Source: Brachionus rotundiformis (lineage: Eukaryota > Rotifera > Eurotatoria > Ploima > Brachionidae). Taken from it: a DNA stretch of 64,000 nt. Position numbers and translations under genes: made by a program. Below are positions 1-11,231 of this stretch, piece by piece; the stretch's first letter is position 1; every line of letters starts with the position of its first letter. Location: positions 230,201 to 294,200 of the forward strand of contig JAESIW010000166.1 of assembly GCA_016802295.1 (NCBI GenBank), written 5' to 3'. The notes beneath the pieces are model-generated. The model was not told where the DNA came from. It did no database searches and was given only the letters and a program-made list of their open reading frames with translations.

Positions 1-63
1 ACAAGTTTATGCCTGAAATAAATTAGCTTTTTTATCTTCAATCAATAAATGGTTAATTAAGAT

Positions 64-282
64 GTGAAATTTGGTCAATGAGGACCCAAAGCTGAACAAA
101 AATTTTTTGGTAAATTTGTGTCTCCGTAAGTTAAATGATGGTTCTGCCAGTGAGGCTTAATGGACTGCCGCAATGTAATGGGTTATGTGGCATCAATGTC
201 TCATTGGCAGAACCATCATTTGACTTACGGAGACTCAAATTTACCAAAAAAAGTCTTTTGGCTCTGTTAGACCAAATTTTAC
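64..282. repeat. foldback (MITE-like) element A
   Basis: Two inverted arms face each other. The left arm (about 64-155) reads through TTTGGTC, then GGTAAATTTG and TCTCCGTAAG. The right arm (about 205-282) is its reverse complement, ending in GACCAAATTTTAC. The inner 50 bp of each arm match almost perfectly and the outer parts are weaker. There is no ORF. This is the shape of a miniature inverted-repeat element. I could not assign a superfamily or a target-site duplication. Confidence 0.7.
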
Positions 283-918
283 TCAAAGTGATTCTATTTT
301 AATCAATTTAATAAGCATCTGGTCATACAATTATTAATTAGTTGTTAATTTAATTTTAAAGAGATAAAAAAAAAGAATAACTTTGGCAAAAATTTATTGA
401 TTTAATTGTTGGTTTTAAACGATTGTAAAAATAAAATATTTTTAATTAATAAAAAATATTGTATAATTATTATTATTATTATTATGGTTTAAATGTTATA
501 TCACGAAAAGATTCTAAATTATACAGAATGTCACAAAGTGGGCAAATTGAAGTATGTGACCTAATTAAAATGATCATTTTTGATACTGAAATGCAAGACA
601 TTTATAAACTGTTTGCAAACGTTTTGCAGAATTATTCGACTAAAATGCTTTGGAAAGGTTTTGAAAGCGTTAAAAAATTAAGCCAATTGGGCTAATAAAT
701 GCTTGGTCAATTTGATTTTTTTAAGCTAAAAACTAATTAATTAGTTAATTAGTTATTTTGAGAATTTTAGGTTTTGTGGAATTTAGTACAATAGAACAGA
801 ACAAAATGTTAAAAATTCTTATGACAAATACGACTGCAGATATTTTGCACATTATTGACAGACTTATCTCCCATTTTTAAATTTTGAACCAAATTTAACA
901 GGAATGTAGCAGTTAAAA

Positions 919-1096
919 GGTATTGTGAATTTCCAAGAGCACTTTCTATTTTGATAAATTAAAATTTACTGAAATATAATATGTTTAAAAAAGTATTTGT
1001 TGCGGTACTTTTTTAAACATATTTTATTTTGGTGAATTTTAATTTATCAAAGTAGGAAGTATTTTTGTTATGTTTGTTTTTGAAATTCACAATACC
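919..1096. repeat. foldback (MITE-like) element B
   Basis: This is an almost perfect hairpin with arms of about 85 bp. It begins GGTATTGTGAATTTC and ends GAAATTCACAATACC, with a short loop around 1000 (TTTGTTGCGG). The terminal motif GAAATTCACAATACC recurs alone near 61655, so this is a dispersed family. It has no coding capacity. Confidence 0.75.
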
Positions 1097-1249
1097 TTAT
1101 TAAAAGATGATCATCATCATGATTAATAGTTTTAATTATCGTTGTTTGTAATTAGTAAAAATACTGGCTATCAAATTAGAGGATTTTTTAGATATCTTAA
1201 GAAAATCAAATGGAAGTCATAAGGTAAGTCTTCCATTTAAAACACTATG

Positions 1250-1930
1250 AGCATGAAAGAACATGAAAACAAACAGTTATTACGTAATTTAAGAACATTG
1301 ACTGACAGTTGTCGACCTGTGAGCGCAATAGGTCAATGGTTCTAGAAGACTAATGCTAGGAATGCTAAGAATAAGTGATCAACTAGATGATTACGTGATA
1401 GCTAAGAACAATGAAGCAATAAAGTAAAGAATTTCATAATTTATTAAATAAATTAAATGACAACCTTAAGATTAGTCTTCCATTTATGACACTAAAAGAT
1501 GAAAGAACATGTCAATGAAATAGAATGATTACGTAATAGGTGAACACATTAAAAAGGTTGTCCGTTGCCGAATAATGTAAATGCATCTACAAGAATAGTG
1601 CTAGTAGTGCTGAGACTAAGAGAACAACTGAATGATTACGTAATAGCTTGAAGCATCAGAAACACTGTGAACGAAAGAAAACGCTCACTAACCAATAGTT
1701 TTCGACATGCAAGAAGAATAGGCTAATGGATCTAGAAGACTAGTGCTAGTAGTGCTGAGACTAAGAGAACAACTGAATGATTACGTAATAGCTAGAAGCA
1801 TCAGAAACACTGTGAACGAAAGAAAACGCTCACTAACCAATAGTTTTCGACATGCAAGAAGAATAGGCTAATAGGGAACAGTTGAATGATTACGTAATAG
1901 TTAGCTAAGAACATTAGAATCCCGGAATAG
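1250..1930. repeat. degenerate tandem array with six TTACGTAA-type motifs
   Basis: A unit of about 140 bp is repeated with divergence. The two best copies (about 1620-1745 and 1765-1875) are nearly identical and share the segments GAACGAAAGAAAACGCTCAC and TAGTTTTCGACATGCAAGAA. Most units contain the palindrome TTACGTAA followed by TAGCTA or a variant; copies lie near 1281, 1391 (TTACGTGA), 1526, 1636, 1779 and 1889. TTACGTAA is the known binding sequence of PAR/E4BP4-type bZIP factors. The array lies in the presumed CHD1 intron. Regulatory use is not shown. Confidence 0.6.
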
Positions 1931-2249
1931 ACCTTTTGTTGGAGCAGTGGCGAAATTTCAATATAAATAGTGACATAGTTATAAATTTACATGAAGTTGA
2001 CTAATGATTAAATGAGCTTGAGTATTTAAGCTTGGACATGTATTAAAAATGTCAACAGACCGAATTCCTAGAGTTGCACTATTTTGTAGACCTAAATAAA
2101 AAATAAATACTGAAAGAAGAAAGACGACTTGGCGGATAACAGTTTAAAGAGATCTGAAAAAGATAAGACCCACACTTGTGAACAAGTGAGCAATGAAACT
2201 GTGACCAATACTAGAATACTAGAGCAATAACAAAAAGAAAATTATTTAC

Positions 2250-4524
2250 CTAATCCGCCAGCACGTGTCGATAGCAGAAAACAAAAATCGTCCGAGTCCG
2301 GCTTGTTAAAGTGATCCAATGCTTGTCGTCTAATCTCGCCTTTAATCGAACCGTCCAAACGTTGAAACGAAAATCGTCTATATTGCAAATATTCGGCTAT
2401 TAGGTCAAGCATGCGAACCATTTGCGAAAATATGAGCACTCTATGTCCGGTCTCTTTTAGCCGTCTGAGCAGCTTGTCCAATAGAAACAACTTGCCACTG
2501 CCTTTGATCAAATTTTCCAATTGTGACTCGTTGCCAGCGTACTGTTCGTCACGTCTAATCAAATAAGTATGATTGGAGCACTTTTTCAGCTCCATCATAA
2601 TGTTCAAAAAAGTGCTCACATTTCCTTTGGAGCCTTTGAGCAACTCTTTGTAATTCTTGGTCAATATAAGCTTGTAGAATTGTTTCTGTTGTTTGGTCAT
2701 TTCGACGCGGAGTATCTGTTCTACCTTGGCAGGTAGGGACTTTTCGACGTCTTTTTTGACCCGTCTGAGCAAATAGGGCTGCAGTTCGGTGTGCAGATCC
2801 TGAAATTTGAGGCCGTCTTTGAGCACAGACGAGTACTTGGCGTCGAATTGTTCCCAATGATTGAACTTTTCGGGCATAATAAAGTGCAACAATGACCACA
2901 ATTCTTTGAGCGAGTTCTGTAATGGCGTGCCGGTGACGAGCAGGCGATGATTGGTGTCAAATTTGATCAGGGTCCTGTAGAGCAGCGAGTCTTCGTTCTT
3001 GAGCCGATGGGCCTCGTCGACGACCAGCGCTGCCCACGAGACCGAGTTAAAAAACGCCTTGTCCTTGAGCAGTATTTCGTATGTGGTGAGTATGGCGTTG
3101 CATTTGATTCGCTTGTTGTCGGCGGACCAGAATTCGTACTTTTGAATGGTTGACCTTGACTGCGAGTCGCCCAAATAAATTACCATGTTTATTTCGGGCG
3201 ACCATTTTTGAAACTCGCGCTGCCATCCCTGAATGGTCGATAGCGGTATCACAATGAGAAACGGTCCGTACAAATTGTGCTCATTGAACACATAGGACAT
3301 GAACGAAATGGCCTGCACTGTTTTGCCAAGGCCCATTTCGTCCGCCAGTATAACACCGTTTTGTTTGCACCACGAATTGGCCAGCCAATTGAGACCGTCC
3401 AGTTGGTAGTCGCGCAAGCTCAGTGGCACGTCCGTGCTCGGTCCCAAATAGGCCGGCTTTTGCTTCAATGGCACGAACTTGGGCCTCGAGCGCATCGCTT
3501 TTTGGCTCTTGACATTGACGGGCGGAAACGTGCTCGCCGATTGACGCGTCTCGTACTCGTCGATCAAATGCGAGTACTTTTTGCGTATGAGCTCGCCGTC
3601 TTCCCACGTGCATTCCGAATAGGGCAGACCTTGCCACTTGCACAAGTAGTCGTTTGAATTGTGGCTGATGATGCGTTCGACAATTGTGTGCGTTTCGAGC
3701 AGATTGTCGAGCATTTCGGACTGGCACTCGAGGTACTCTAGGTCCTCGGGCGAGAGCGCCTGCTCGCTGCTGAGCGCCCGGCTCTCCTCCTCCTTGCGCA
3801 AATAGTTCTCCAGTTTTTTCATGCCCTTGACCTTTTGCTGCAGTAGCGAGTCCCTGGACTCCCATGTGTTGTGCAGGTGCGACCAGCCGAGCCACTTGAT
3901 CAGGTACTGTGGCTCGAGGGCCGCGTCGTCGCCGTCGCTCTGCGCTTGGTTCGGATCGCCGTACTCTTCCACGTTGTACACGGCGGTCTTGCTGCCGACG
4001 GCGCCCACGCGGCCCCTCCGCTGCTTCAGCACCTTTTCGATGGTCTCGGCCGAGTCTATCTCGCCGACCTTCACCCTCGTCTCATTCTCCTTCTCCTCTT
4101 GTCCCTGCTCCTGCTGCTGTTCGTATTTGTAAATAATGTCGTCGGTGTCCGTGCCGTGCTCGGACTCCTCGCAGTAGTTTATATGCTTGGTGCTGGTGGA
4201 GCGTCTGTTGGTCTTGGCGGCCGGGTGGGCGCGGGCCTGTTTGCGGGCGGCGCGGGGCTTCGGCCGCCGCTTGCTGGCCCGCAGGAACGTGTAGTCCGAG
4301 TCGTCGGTGCTCTCGTGCTCGGAGCTCGAGGCGCTCTCCGACGAGCCGGTGCCCTCGGCCTCCTCTTCGTACTCCTCCTCCTCCTCCTCTTCCTCTCCCT
4401 CGTCCGACGAGTACTTGAGCTTGCTGTGCGCCGCTTTCCGCCTCACACACTCGCTGTCCGACTCGGACTCCTCTTCGTCTCCGTCGCGGCTCCTCTCCAC
4501 TTCTTGTCTGCTTACCGATGTCAT
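2250..4524 (-). CDS. CHD1: CHD1-type chromodomain helicase, 5' coding exon (gene incomplete)
   Basis: ATP-dependent nucleosome remodeller that binds H3K4me3 through tandem chromodomains and works with transcribing polymerase II. The exon encodes 758 residues. It starts with an acidic, Ser/Glu-rich tail (1-150), followed by chromodomain 1 (about 160-235, [10 protein letters not shown]), chromodomain 2 (about 275-330, [10 protein letters not shown]) and a SNF2 ATPase. ATPase motifs are DEMGLGKT (about 390), the DEAH box [10 protein letters not shown] (about 503), [20 protein letters not shown], and helicase lobe 2 ([29 protein letters not shown]). The last codon is split by a donor GTAAAT. The rest of lobe 2 and the SANT-SLIDE DNA-binding region must lie beyond position 1. 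The double chromodomain and lobe 2 wording favour CHD1/2 over CHD3-5 or ISWI. The ATG at 4524 is the first in frame. Confidence 0.95.
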
Positions 4525-5100
4525 CTCAAATCAATCACTCTAAAATCTTAATCTAAACCTTAAATTAGAAAAATTAATCAAGCTTCATGTGTCAAATTAT
4601 GCGCATAAATAGCAAGGTTTTCGAGTAGAAATCGAGTGCTGGATTATCAACATCAACAAGAACAGCTGAAACAAAAGCGACAGTCTGAGTGGCGCGCCGA
4701 TGGCCGCCGAGAACAGGGTTTTGGGTAGCTGGGCGGCGGCGGTCGGCCCGCATCGGCGCTCCCGGGTCCGGACGCCGATCCAGCGAGCCTTAGTGGCGCC
4801 GTTCGGCAGGCCGCCGCCGCCGCCTAGCCAAATCCAAATTACCAATGAATGAATGAATGAAATAGAAGAGAGTGAGAGATTTTGAAAAAGAAAGAGAGAG
4901 AGACAAAGTGTAAGACACTTAGAGAGACTGAGTGAGTGAGTTTGTTTGGTGAGAGATTGTGAATGCAAGATTGGTGTTTTTTTAGTTTTTCTTATTGCCA
5001 TTTGATTGGCAATATGTGTGTAGACATGTACTGTACATGGATGTTAGTACTCGTGTGCGCGTTCGGATTTAGCTAATTTTGTTTAATATTTTATGAAAAT
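4525..5100 (-). promoter_or_regulatory. CHD1 5' flank with a GC-rich island
   Basis: This lies just upstream of the CHD1 start. Positions about 4680-4830 are strongly GC- and CpG-rich (GGCGCGCC, several GGCGG/CCGCC runs) in otherwise AT-rich DNA. An AGAGAG-rich stretch follows at 4865-4930. It probably holds the promoter and 5' UTR of CHD1. The ORF reading through it on the minus strand (4597-5001) has low-complexity content and is not supported as a gene. Confidence 0.5.
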
Positions 5101-5182
5101 GCATTGCTTAGGTGGGGTCGGCAAACACGAGCACATTTTTTGCATGCATGTACAAATAGAGTATGTTGGTTGGTTATTACTT

Positions 5183-5290
5183 AGTAACACGGCGACAAGG
5201 AGCGCGAATTGTTGTCTTGTCACTATGTACAGGTGTGACGCGATCTTTCACTCTTCACTTATCCTTAGCCCCAGAGATGTCGTGTATTGA
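5183..5290. repeat. direct repeat, left copy (partner 6355-6435)
   Basis: The segment around GACAAGGAGCGCGAATTG and CTTTCACTCTTCACTT matches 6355-6435 (GATAAGGAGTGCGAATTG, CTTTCACTCTTCGCTG) in the same direction. The two copies bracket the LINE fragments between them. The adjacent stretch at 5288-5365 is also present in inverted form at about 7685-7765 (CACATTTCTGTTGGA). Confidence 0.6.
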
Positions 5291-5379
5291 GACCTGTCCA
5301 ACAGAAATGTGGAAAAAATAGTCTCATTTTTGACACAAGTGTAAAACTCAACATTTAAGAAATAAAAATTGTTATATTA

Positions 5380-5860
5380 ATATTTCAAGGTTAATCAACA
5401 GGCTAGTGCCCATGTCATAAAGACCGATTAACACTCCATTTATTTAAATAAAATAAATTTTACTAATTAAAAATAAATTGTTCAAATAATCATTGATAAA
5501 CATTGATGTCTTGGTCACAAAGCAATTTATAAGTTTTGAGTAGAAAAATCCAAATGTTTTTTCACCATTTACTGATTTTGAAGTTGGTTCTATCAGATTC
5601 TCACTATTCCTTAAATTGTATTTTAAATTTCTTGAGTCATTCTTCTTTAAATTCTGGCATATACTGTATAGTGTTTTATAAGCAAAAGATAGCATTCTAT
5701 CAATTATTCTATGTTGGAATGCATACAAGCCATACTTTTCTAAGAAGTTATTGATATCATTAAAGTTATTTGCATCAAATTTGAACCTAAACAATTTAAA
5801 TAACGTTAAATAATAACTCTTAGCCAATTTGTTTATTGCCTCTTTTGAGAAATAGCATAA
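5380..5860 (-). mobile_element. LINE fragment, 3' end of reverse-transcriptase ORF and 3' UTR
   Basis: The minus-strand reading (5444-5827) resembles the C-terminal tail of CR1/L2-like non-LTR retrotransposon proteins: YNLRNS, then P, then KTFGFFYSKLIN. It is followed by a 3' UTR containing GGAGTGTTAATCGGTC and GTTGATTAACCTTGAA, which recur at 6270-6325, 22415-22475 and 53870-53930. The fragment is 5'-truncated and inactive. A second, longer copy lies at 53865-54567. Confidence 0.75.
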
Positions 5861-5984
5861 GAGAGAAACATAAATATTTTATTTAAAGATTAATGTTAAA
5901 TTAAAAATTATTCAAACATTGGAAGCACCAATTTTGGGAATTTTGAACGCCTTTAAATAATCGTGGGATAAACATTTATCCATC

Positions 5985-6345
5985 TTTAACTGTTTTTTTT
6001 AAATTGTCTGTTATTTGATTTTTACTCGAACTGACTTTGTTTAGTGGTATTAAAAAGTCTAAAAAGTTGACCGAACTTCTAGTGTTAACAAAGCGGTTAA
6101 TGTCGCTACAATTATTGTTAATTGAGATGTTGAAATTTACAACATTCAAGCATTCAATATTCAATAATATTAATTTGATTTTCTCAGATTTTGTAAAAAA
6201 ATTCAAAAAATTTTACGTTTCAATGTTTTACTTTTTTAAGTAATTTTAATAAATTTTAATAAATAAATGGAGTCTTAATCGGTCTTTATGACAGGGACAC
6301 TAGTCTGTTGTTTAACCTTGAACTTTAATAAATTAGATAAATAAA
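5985..6345 (+). mobile_element. LINE 3' fragment, opposite orientation to 5380-5860
   Basis: Positions about 6110-6240 match, in reverse complement, the 3' part of the LINE copy at 53990-54110. The 3' UTR motif (AATCGGTCTTTATGACA, then GTTTAACCTTGAA) ends at about 6325. It sits head-to-head with the minus-strand fragment at 5380-5860. No intact ORF remains. Confidence 0.65.
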
Positions 6346-8612
6346 AGACTCTTTTTTACGTAGCGATAAGGAGTGCGAATTGTAGTGTTGTCGCAATCTG
6401 CAGGTCTGCTGTGCTCTTTCACTCTTCGCTGTAAGCCAGAATTTTAATATTGAGTTTTTGCATCTCCAACATTTACTTTGTGAATACTCAACGTCTTGAA
6501 AAATTTTTCAAACGAAAAATGCAGCAAGGGGGATTGTGAAGTTCGTTTCAATTGGATCGTTTCAATTCAAAAAAACTTGAATAACTTTTTTGCTCAAAGA
6601 AATAATTTAGTTCTGTAAAATGCTAAATCTTTAAACAACTTTGCTTGATCCCAAAATATATATATCTGCACAAACTCTACAGAGAAATTGCACAGTGTAT
6701 TTGAAGACGTGCAGAAACTTGAACAGATATTTGCAGACTTATTTTTCTGCAATAAGCTCTAAATTAAACATTTTACAGAACTAAAACATATATGAGTGAG
6801 AATATTTTGTAATTTTCTACAATATTGTTTTAAGTCACATTGATAGTTACATTGCTATATTAAAAAAAGTAAGAATAAAAATACAGATAAAAAATGTTTT
6901 TTAAATACAAAATAATTTGAGTTTTATAAACAAATTTTCCAAACGATTTACACACATTTATCAACCAAAGTCATAGTTTACTTTTAATAAATTATTTAAA
7001 GTACTATACATAGATTAAAGTTGTATCCTTTTTTCAGATGTTGATTAATTTTCACGAATAAAATGGAAAACTTCTTTGCATAATGGGCATCTCATCAATT
7101 GCTTTGCCTTGTGCCAAGTTCACTCAGCATACTATTCGGGATTAAAATAAAATAACATAATAACAGAATATTACTTAACACAGACAGAACAGGCCTTGTA
7201 TTTATTTAAATTATAAATAATAAATGTTAATAAAAAATTTTTTTCAAAAATTTGTAATTTTAATTTATTTTATTTTGATAAACTTAGTATATAAACTTAG
7301 TAGAATGGTCAAGTTCTTGATAATGGTACCAGGAAATTAGCAATAGTTTAAAAACTCAAACTCAACATGTCAATCCGAATTCTAAATTCTATGATAAATA
7401 TACTCTCTTTAAAAATCAAAAATTATAAACTTTTTTTAAATATTTTTTTCTAATGTTCTCTTTCTGGTAGTATCTTATAGCTAATGCTTCGTATAGCTAA
7501 TGTTTTATTTTCGTTATACTCCTTAAACATTTTAGCTCACTGTTCCATCTTACTTTTATAGGCTTACTAATTGACTTTTGTCCAGTAAAACCAGACTATA
7601 TTAATAAACTTTTTTAATCTTTTTATTTACTCAAACGTCCATTTTTTCTATTAATCTTTAAATAAAATATTTATGTAAAACAATTTTATTTCTTAAATGT
7701 TGAGTTTTACACTTGTGCCAAAAATCAGACAATTTTTTTTCACATTTCTGTTGGATAGGTCCCAAAATGCATCATCTCTTGCTTGTAGTGCAATTAAAAT
7801 CAGATGGTTTTTACCAAACGAGATTAAACTTTTGTACAGTAGAACAGAATAAAATGATAAAAATTCTTATCACAAGTCAAATCAATTAAATAAATAACTA
7901 CAGAATAAACAGTTCCTTCAATTTTCTGTAAATTTGGCCAAAATATTTATCTAGCTATCTAAAAAGTCTTTTTAAACTTTTTCACTTTTTTGTTTAATCT
8001 CAAGACTTATCTCTATCTCTCATTGTCAAAAAATTTTTTCTCCACTAGTTTATTATCTAATGATGGCTTTTCTAATAAATTGAATCTAATCAAATCTTTC
8101 CATTCGTGATTAGATTCAATTTCTTATGACTTTACTTAAGTCTTAAAAATAGATAAAAAAATTTTTTATCAGTTTGTAAATTAAATAGCATGTTTATTAA
8201 TTTATAAGTTATTAAAAACTCTTCTTGAAATTTTTAAATTTAATAATTTATTTTCTAAAAAAGATAAATTTCTATGACCGAAAAAATAGATAAATGATAA
8301 ACTATAAAAATTTCACCTCAAAAAATGTAAATTTAAAGAGTAAAATAATTAGCTAAACGTTGTCAATTTTTAATTCATTAATGTCAATGAAGGTAGTAAT
8401 TTTTTATTCTATTTAAATAAATCAAAGACAAAAATTATCTAATAAAAGATAAGATATATATATTTATATTTTTTTAAGAAAAAAAAATTTATTTTACACA
8501 ATTAATAATGTCAATAAAATAATTATTTATGGAAGGTTTGAAAAATTCGATGTCATGTCATTAAGTCAGTGAAAATTTGAATAGATAAAAAATAAATTAA
8601 ACAAAAAATGAT
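6346..8612. other. intergenic, AT-rich
   Basis: No gene was found. It contains the right copy of the 5183-5290 direct repeat (6355-6435), the inverted partner of 5288-5365 (7685-7765), and a 45-bp sequence at about 7834-7880 that resembles 786-830. The rest is poly-A/T-rich sequence without recognisable signals. Confidence 0.6.
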
Positions 8613-9206
8613 TTAAAGAAGTCCTTCATCGACCAATTTGCGCGCGTCTTCAAATATGGCCTTCATGATTGCTGAATACTTGGCGTTCCTGAAAATGTCT
8701 TCGAGGAACTTGGACTCGGTAAAAAAATTGAACACATTGTCGACGCGATTCTTTGACTTGTCGGTCAAATGGCCGCGTATTATGTCATGCATGTAGGCAC
8801 TACACGAGACCAGCAGCTTTTGCAAGTGCTTCAGATCGAAAGTGTACTCGATCTCGTAGAAACTAAGGGCACTTTTGGTAAAGAGGTGAAATGTTTGCCG
8901 AAAATGGTCGCAATTTTTTATCTCATCAGCGCTCAATTGTTCATTTTTGACCAAAATGCCAATTTTTACAATCACCTTGATTATGTCATTGAGTATGGAC
9001 TCGGACAACTTCTTATTTCCCGAGTACTCTTTGACCAATTTGTACAAATTGTCCAACACTCGACCACTAGTTTCATCAATGAATATTTTTGCCATGTTCT
9101 TGTTTGACATTTTGGACGCGACTTTTTTCTGTATGCGCAAAGCAAGCGACTGAGCGCTTATGGTGCCTGAGCCAAGTGTGCTATTGTTGTTCTCGTCGTC
9201 CATCAC
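8613..9206 (-). CDS. TNFAIP8-like (TIPE family) protein
   Basis: The single exon encodes 197 residues, close to the usual 185-200 of the TNFAIP8/TIPE family. These cytosolic six-helix proteins hold phosphoinositides in a central hydrophobic cavity and act in lipid signalling, cell survival and inflammation. Family features seen are the N-terminal LALRIQKKVASKM helix, IFIDETSGRVLDNLYKLVKE, the middle helix ending KIGILVKNEQLS, YTFDLKHLQKLL, and the C-terminal RVDNVFNFFTESKFLEDIF. The family is usually single-copy in invertebrates, so the vertebrate paralogue names do not apply. The ATG at 9206 gives two Met in a row and fits the family N-terminus. The flanks are AT-rich and there is no close neighbour. 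Confidence 0.92.
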   Translation of the reverse strand: MMDDENNNSTLGSGTISAQSLALRIQKKVASKMSNKNMAKIFIDETSGRVLDNLYKLVKEYSGNKKLSESILNDIIKVIVKIGILVKNEQLSADEIKNCDHFRQTFHLFTKSALSFYEIEYTFDLKHLQKLLVSCSAYMHDIIRGHLTDKSKNRVDNVFNFFTESKFLEDIFRNAKYSAIMKAIFEDARKLVDEGLL

Positions 9207-11231
9207 TTCACTTTAAATATCTAAATTAATTTTTTTTTTATTATTTTAATAAAATTTATGAATAAATAGATATTTTTATTTGCTTTTTGAAAATTTGCAT
9301 TAATTTAGTCGTGCAATTTTGATGACGTTTTACAATTGACTTGAAAGCTTTCACAGATGCCTCGACCAGTGTGCCTAATCCGGGCTTACTTGTCGAAATG
9401 ACAAGCTAACAACTAATTTTATATGGATTAATAGAAAATTGTCTTAAGATACTAGACGCGTTTAAGCCAAATTTATGCCAGTTGCTAATCCCACAATCAT
9501 GGAAAAATTTCCAAAAGGTTAGCCAACTATTCACATTTTTTGTCATTCTAAAACAATTTGCTTAATTTGATGAAAATTGACACTTTTTGTCATTTGCCAA
9601 ACATTCCGGCACATTTACCAATGTGTAAAAAGTTAATTAAAAAATAATTCATGTCACCAAAAATAAAATAGACAGCTTTTTGATTAAAATTTTTTATTTT
9701 TTTGATCAAAATAAACAAATCTAGCATTAGAACAAAAAAATATTTTACTTATTTAATGAATTTTTACTTTTTTTCTAATAAAAAGAAAAAATTTATTTTC
9801 AAAATTAAATTGTACTAATTGATCAAGTTATTTATTTGATATAATTTGAAGACTTTTTTAACCTTTTTATTAAGATTCTTTAAAAGTATTCTCGAGAGTG
9901 TCTAAAGCCTATTTTAGTTAAGAAAATATCCACCAAATGTTAAGTTTTATCTGTTTTTGAAGAAAAAAATTTTAAAAATTTACTTTTTTCAATCCTAACA
10001 ATCAAATTTATTATCCAAAATTGGTCCAAATATACCAATGTTAAAAATATTTATATCTAATTAATTGGCACTATCTATTCGAATTATTTATTTGATCTAA
10101 TTTGATATTTAAATAAAATAAACTTTTATTCAGGTCCACTTAAAAGTGTTCTCGAGTACGTCTCTAACGACTTAACTAGCTACGAAATTAACTTATATTT
10201 TTACAGACCTTTTTTTAAAAATGAAGTTAATAGCCTTTTAAACATTAATTATTAATCTTTTTTTAAATAAAACTTATTTTGACAAAGTGCTTTTTTGGTA
10301 TTAGCACAAAAATACCATCTTTTAATACAAATGTATTATTTTTTTTCATTCTTTGGAGACTTGGTTTCAAATTTTTAAATAAAGATTGAGCTTTTTTATA
10401 TAGTACCCTAAAAAAGTGGATTACGAAATTTTATAGAGGTTATGGGCATTAAACTTATGAAATTAGTTTAAATAAACATCCAAAATAAAAAATTTTAAAC
10501 AAAAAACTCAACAAATTCTAATGAAAAAAAGGAAATAGCCCTAAAAGTGCTCTGATCTGGCTTGAAAAAACATAAATATAATATCATTTAAATTATGCAA
10601 TTTAAAGTGAAAAACAAAACTCAATTTAAAACAATTTTTTTTGTTTTATTTTAGCATTTTTTATTCAATTATCTAATAAAAATTCACATTAATCAATTTA
10701 TTTTTTCTTTTCAAAAAAGAAAATTTAATTTAAAACAACTCGAGCATAATAAATTTTTTTATTTGGAAAAACATCTCTGTTGGAATATAGTCATCAATTT
10801 TTTGTAATTTTAAAATTTTGTTAAGTTTGTTTTGCTTTAGAGAAAATTAAATTTTTTAATTTTTTTCGAATTTAAGATGCTATTTCTTTAAATTTTAACT
10901 TAAAATAGATGAAAAAAAAATTATTTATTTTTACCACATTAAAAGCTTTGCCAAGATAATGGCAAAATATTAGGTCTCTTGAAAATACATTGCCAATTAC
11001 TAGTTAATTAAAATTTAAAAAATAAATCTCTCTTTATTTAAAATTATCTGAAATGTAAATACAATTTAATATTTATAATATTAAAGCCAAATAAATTTTT
11101 GCTTTGTTTTCGAATTACCTTTGGTATCCAAGCAACCAAAAAAATTTAAAAATAACACATAAATTAAGCCTTACTCAATAATTGACTAAAAAATACCCAA
11201 CAAAATTAAAAGCGCCTTAGTAAAGAAAAAC
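9207..11231. other. intergenic, very AT-rich
   Basis: No gene was found. Two diverged direct repeats are visible (about 9820-9905 and 10060-10175, both with TTATTTGAT followed by AAAGT(A/G)TTCTCGAG). The last bases before 11232 form the short 5' leader of the ARL13 gene. Confidence 0.55.

Larger units (their letters stand above)
1..2249 (-). other. CHD1 intron (left part cut by window edge)
   Basis: The CHD1 exon ends with a clear donor (GTAAAT, read on the minus strand from 2249). No sequence resembling the next conserved CHD1 helicase segment is found on the minus strand down to position 1. This stretch is therefore read as an intron of at least 2.2 kb, far longer than most introns here. 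It holds two foldback elements (64-282 and 919-1096), a tandem array with TTACGTAA motifs (1250-1930), and a short sequence at about 786-830 that recurs at about 7834-7880. The short ORF at 459-695 has no recognisable domain. Confidence 0.6.

Noticed and set aside
459..695. ORF of 78 codons in the presumed CHD1 intron.
   Set aside because: It starts in a TAT microsatellite, has no recognisable domain, and sits on the opposite strand inside an intron. Length is not unusual for chance in this DNA.
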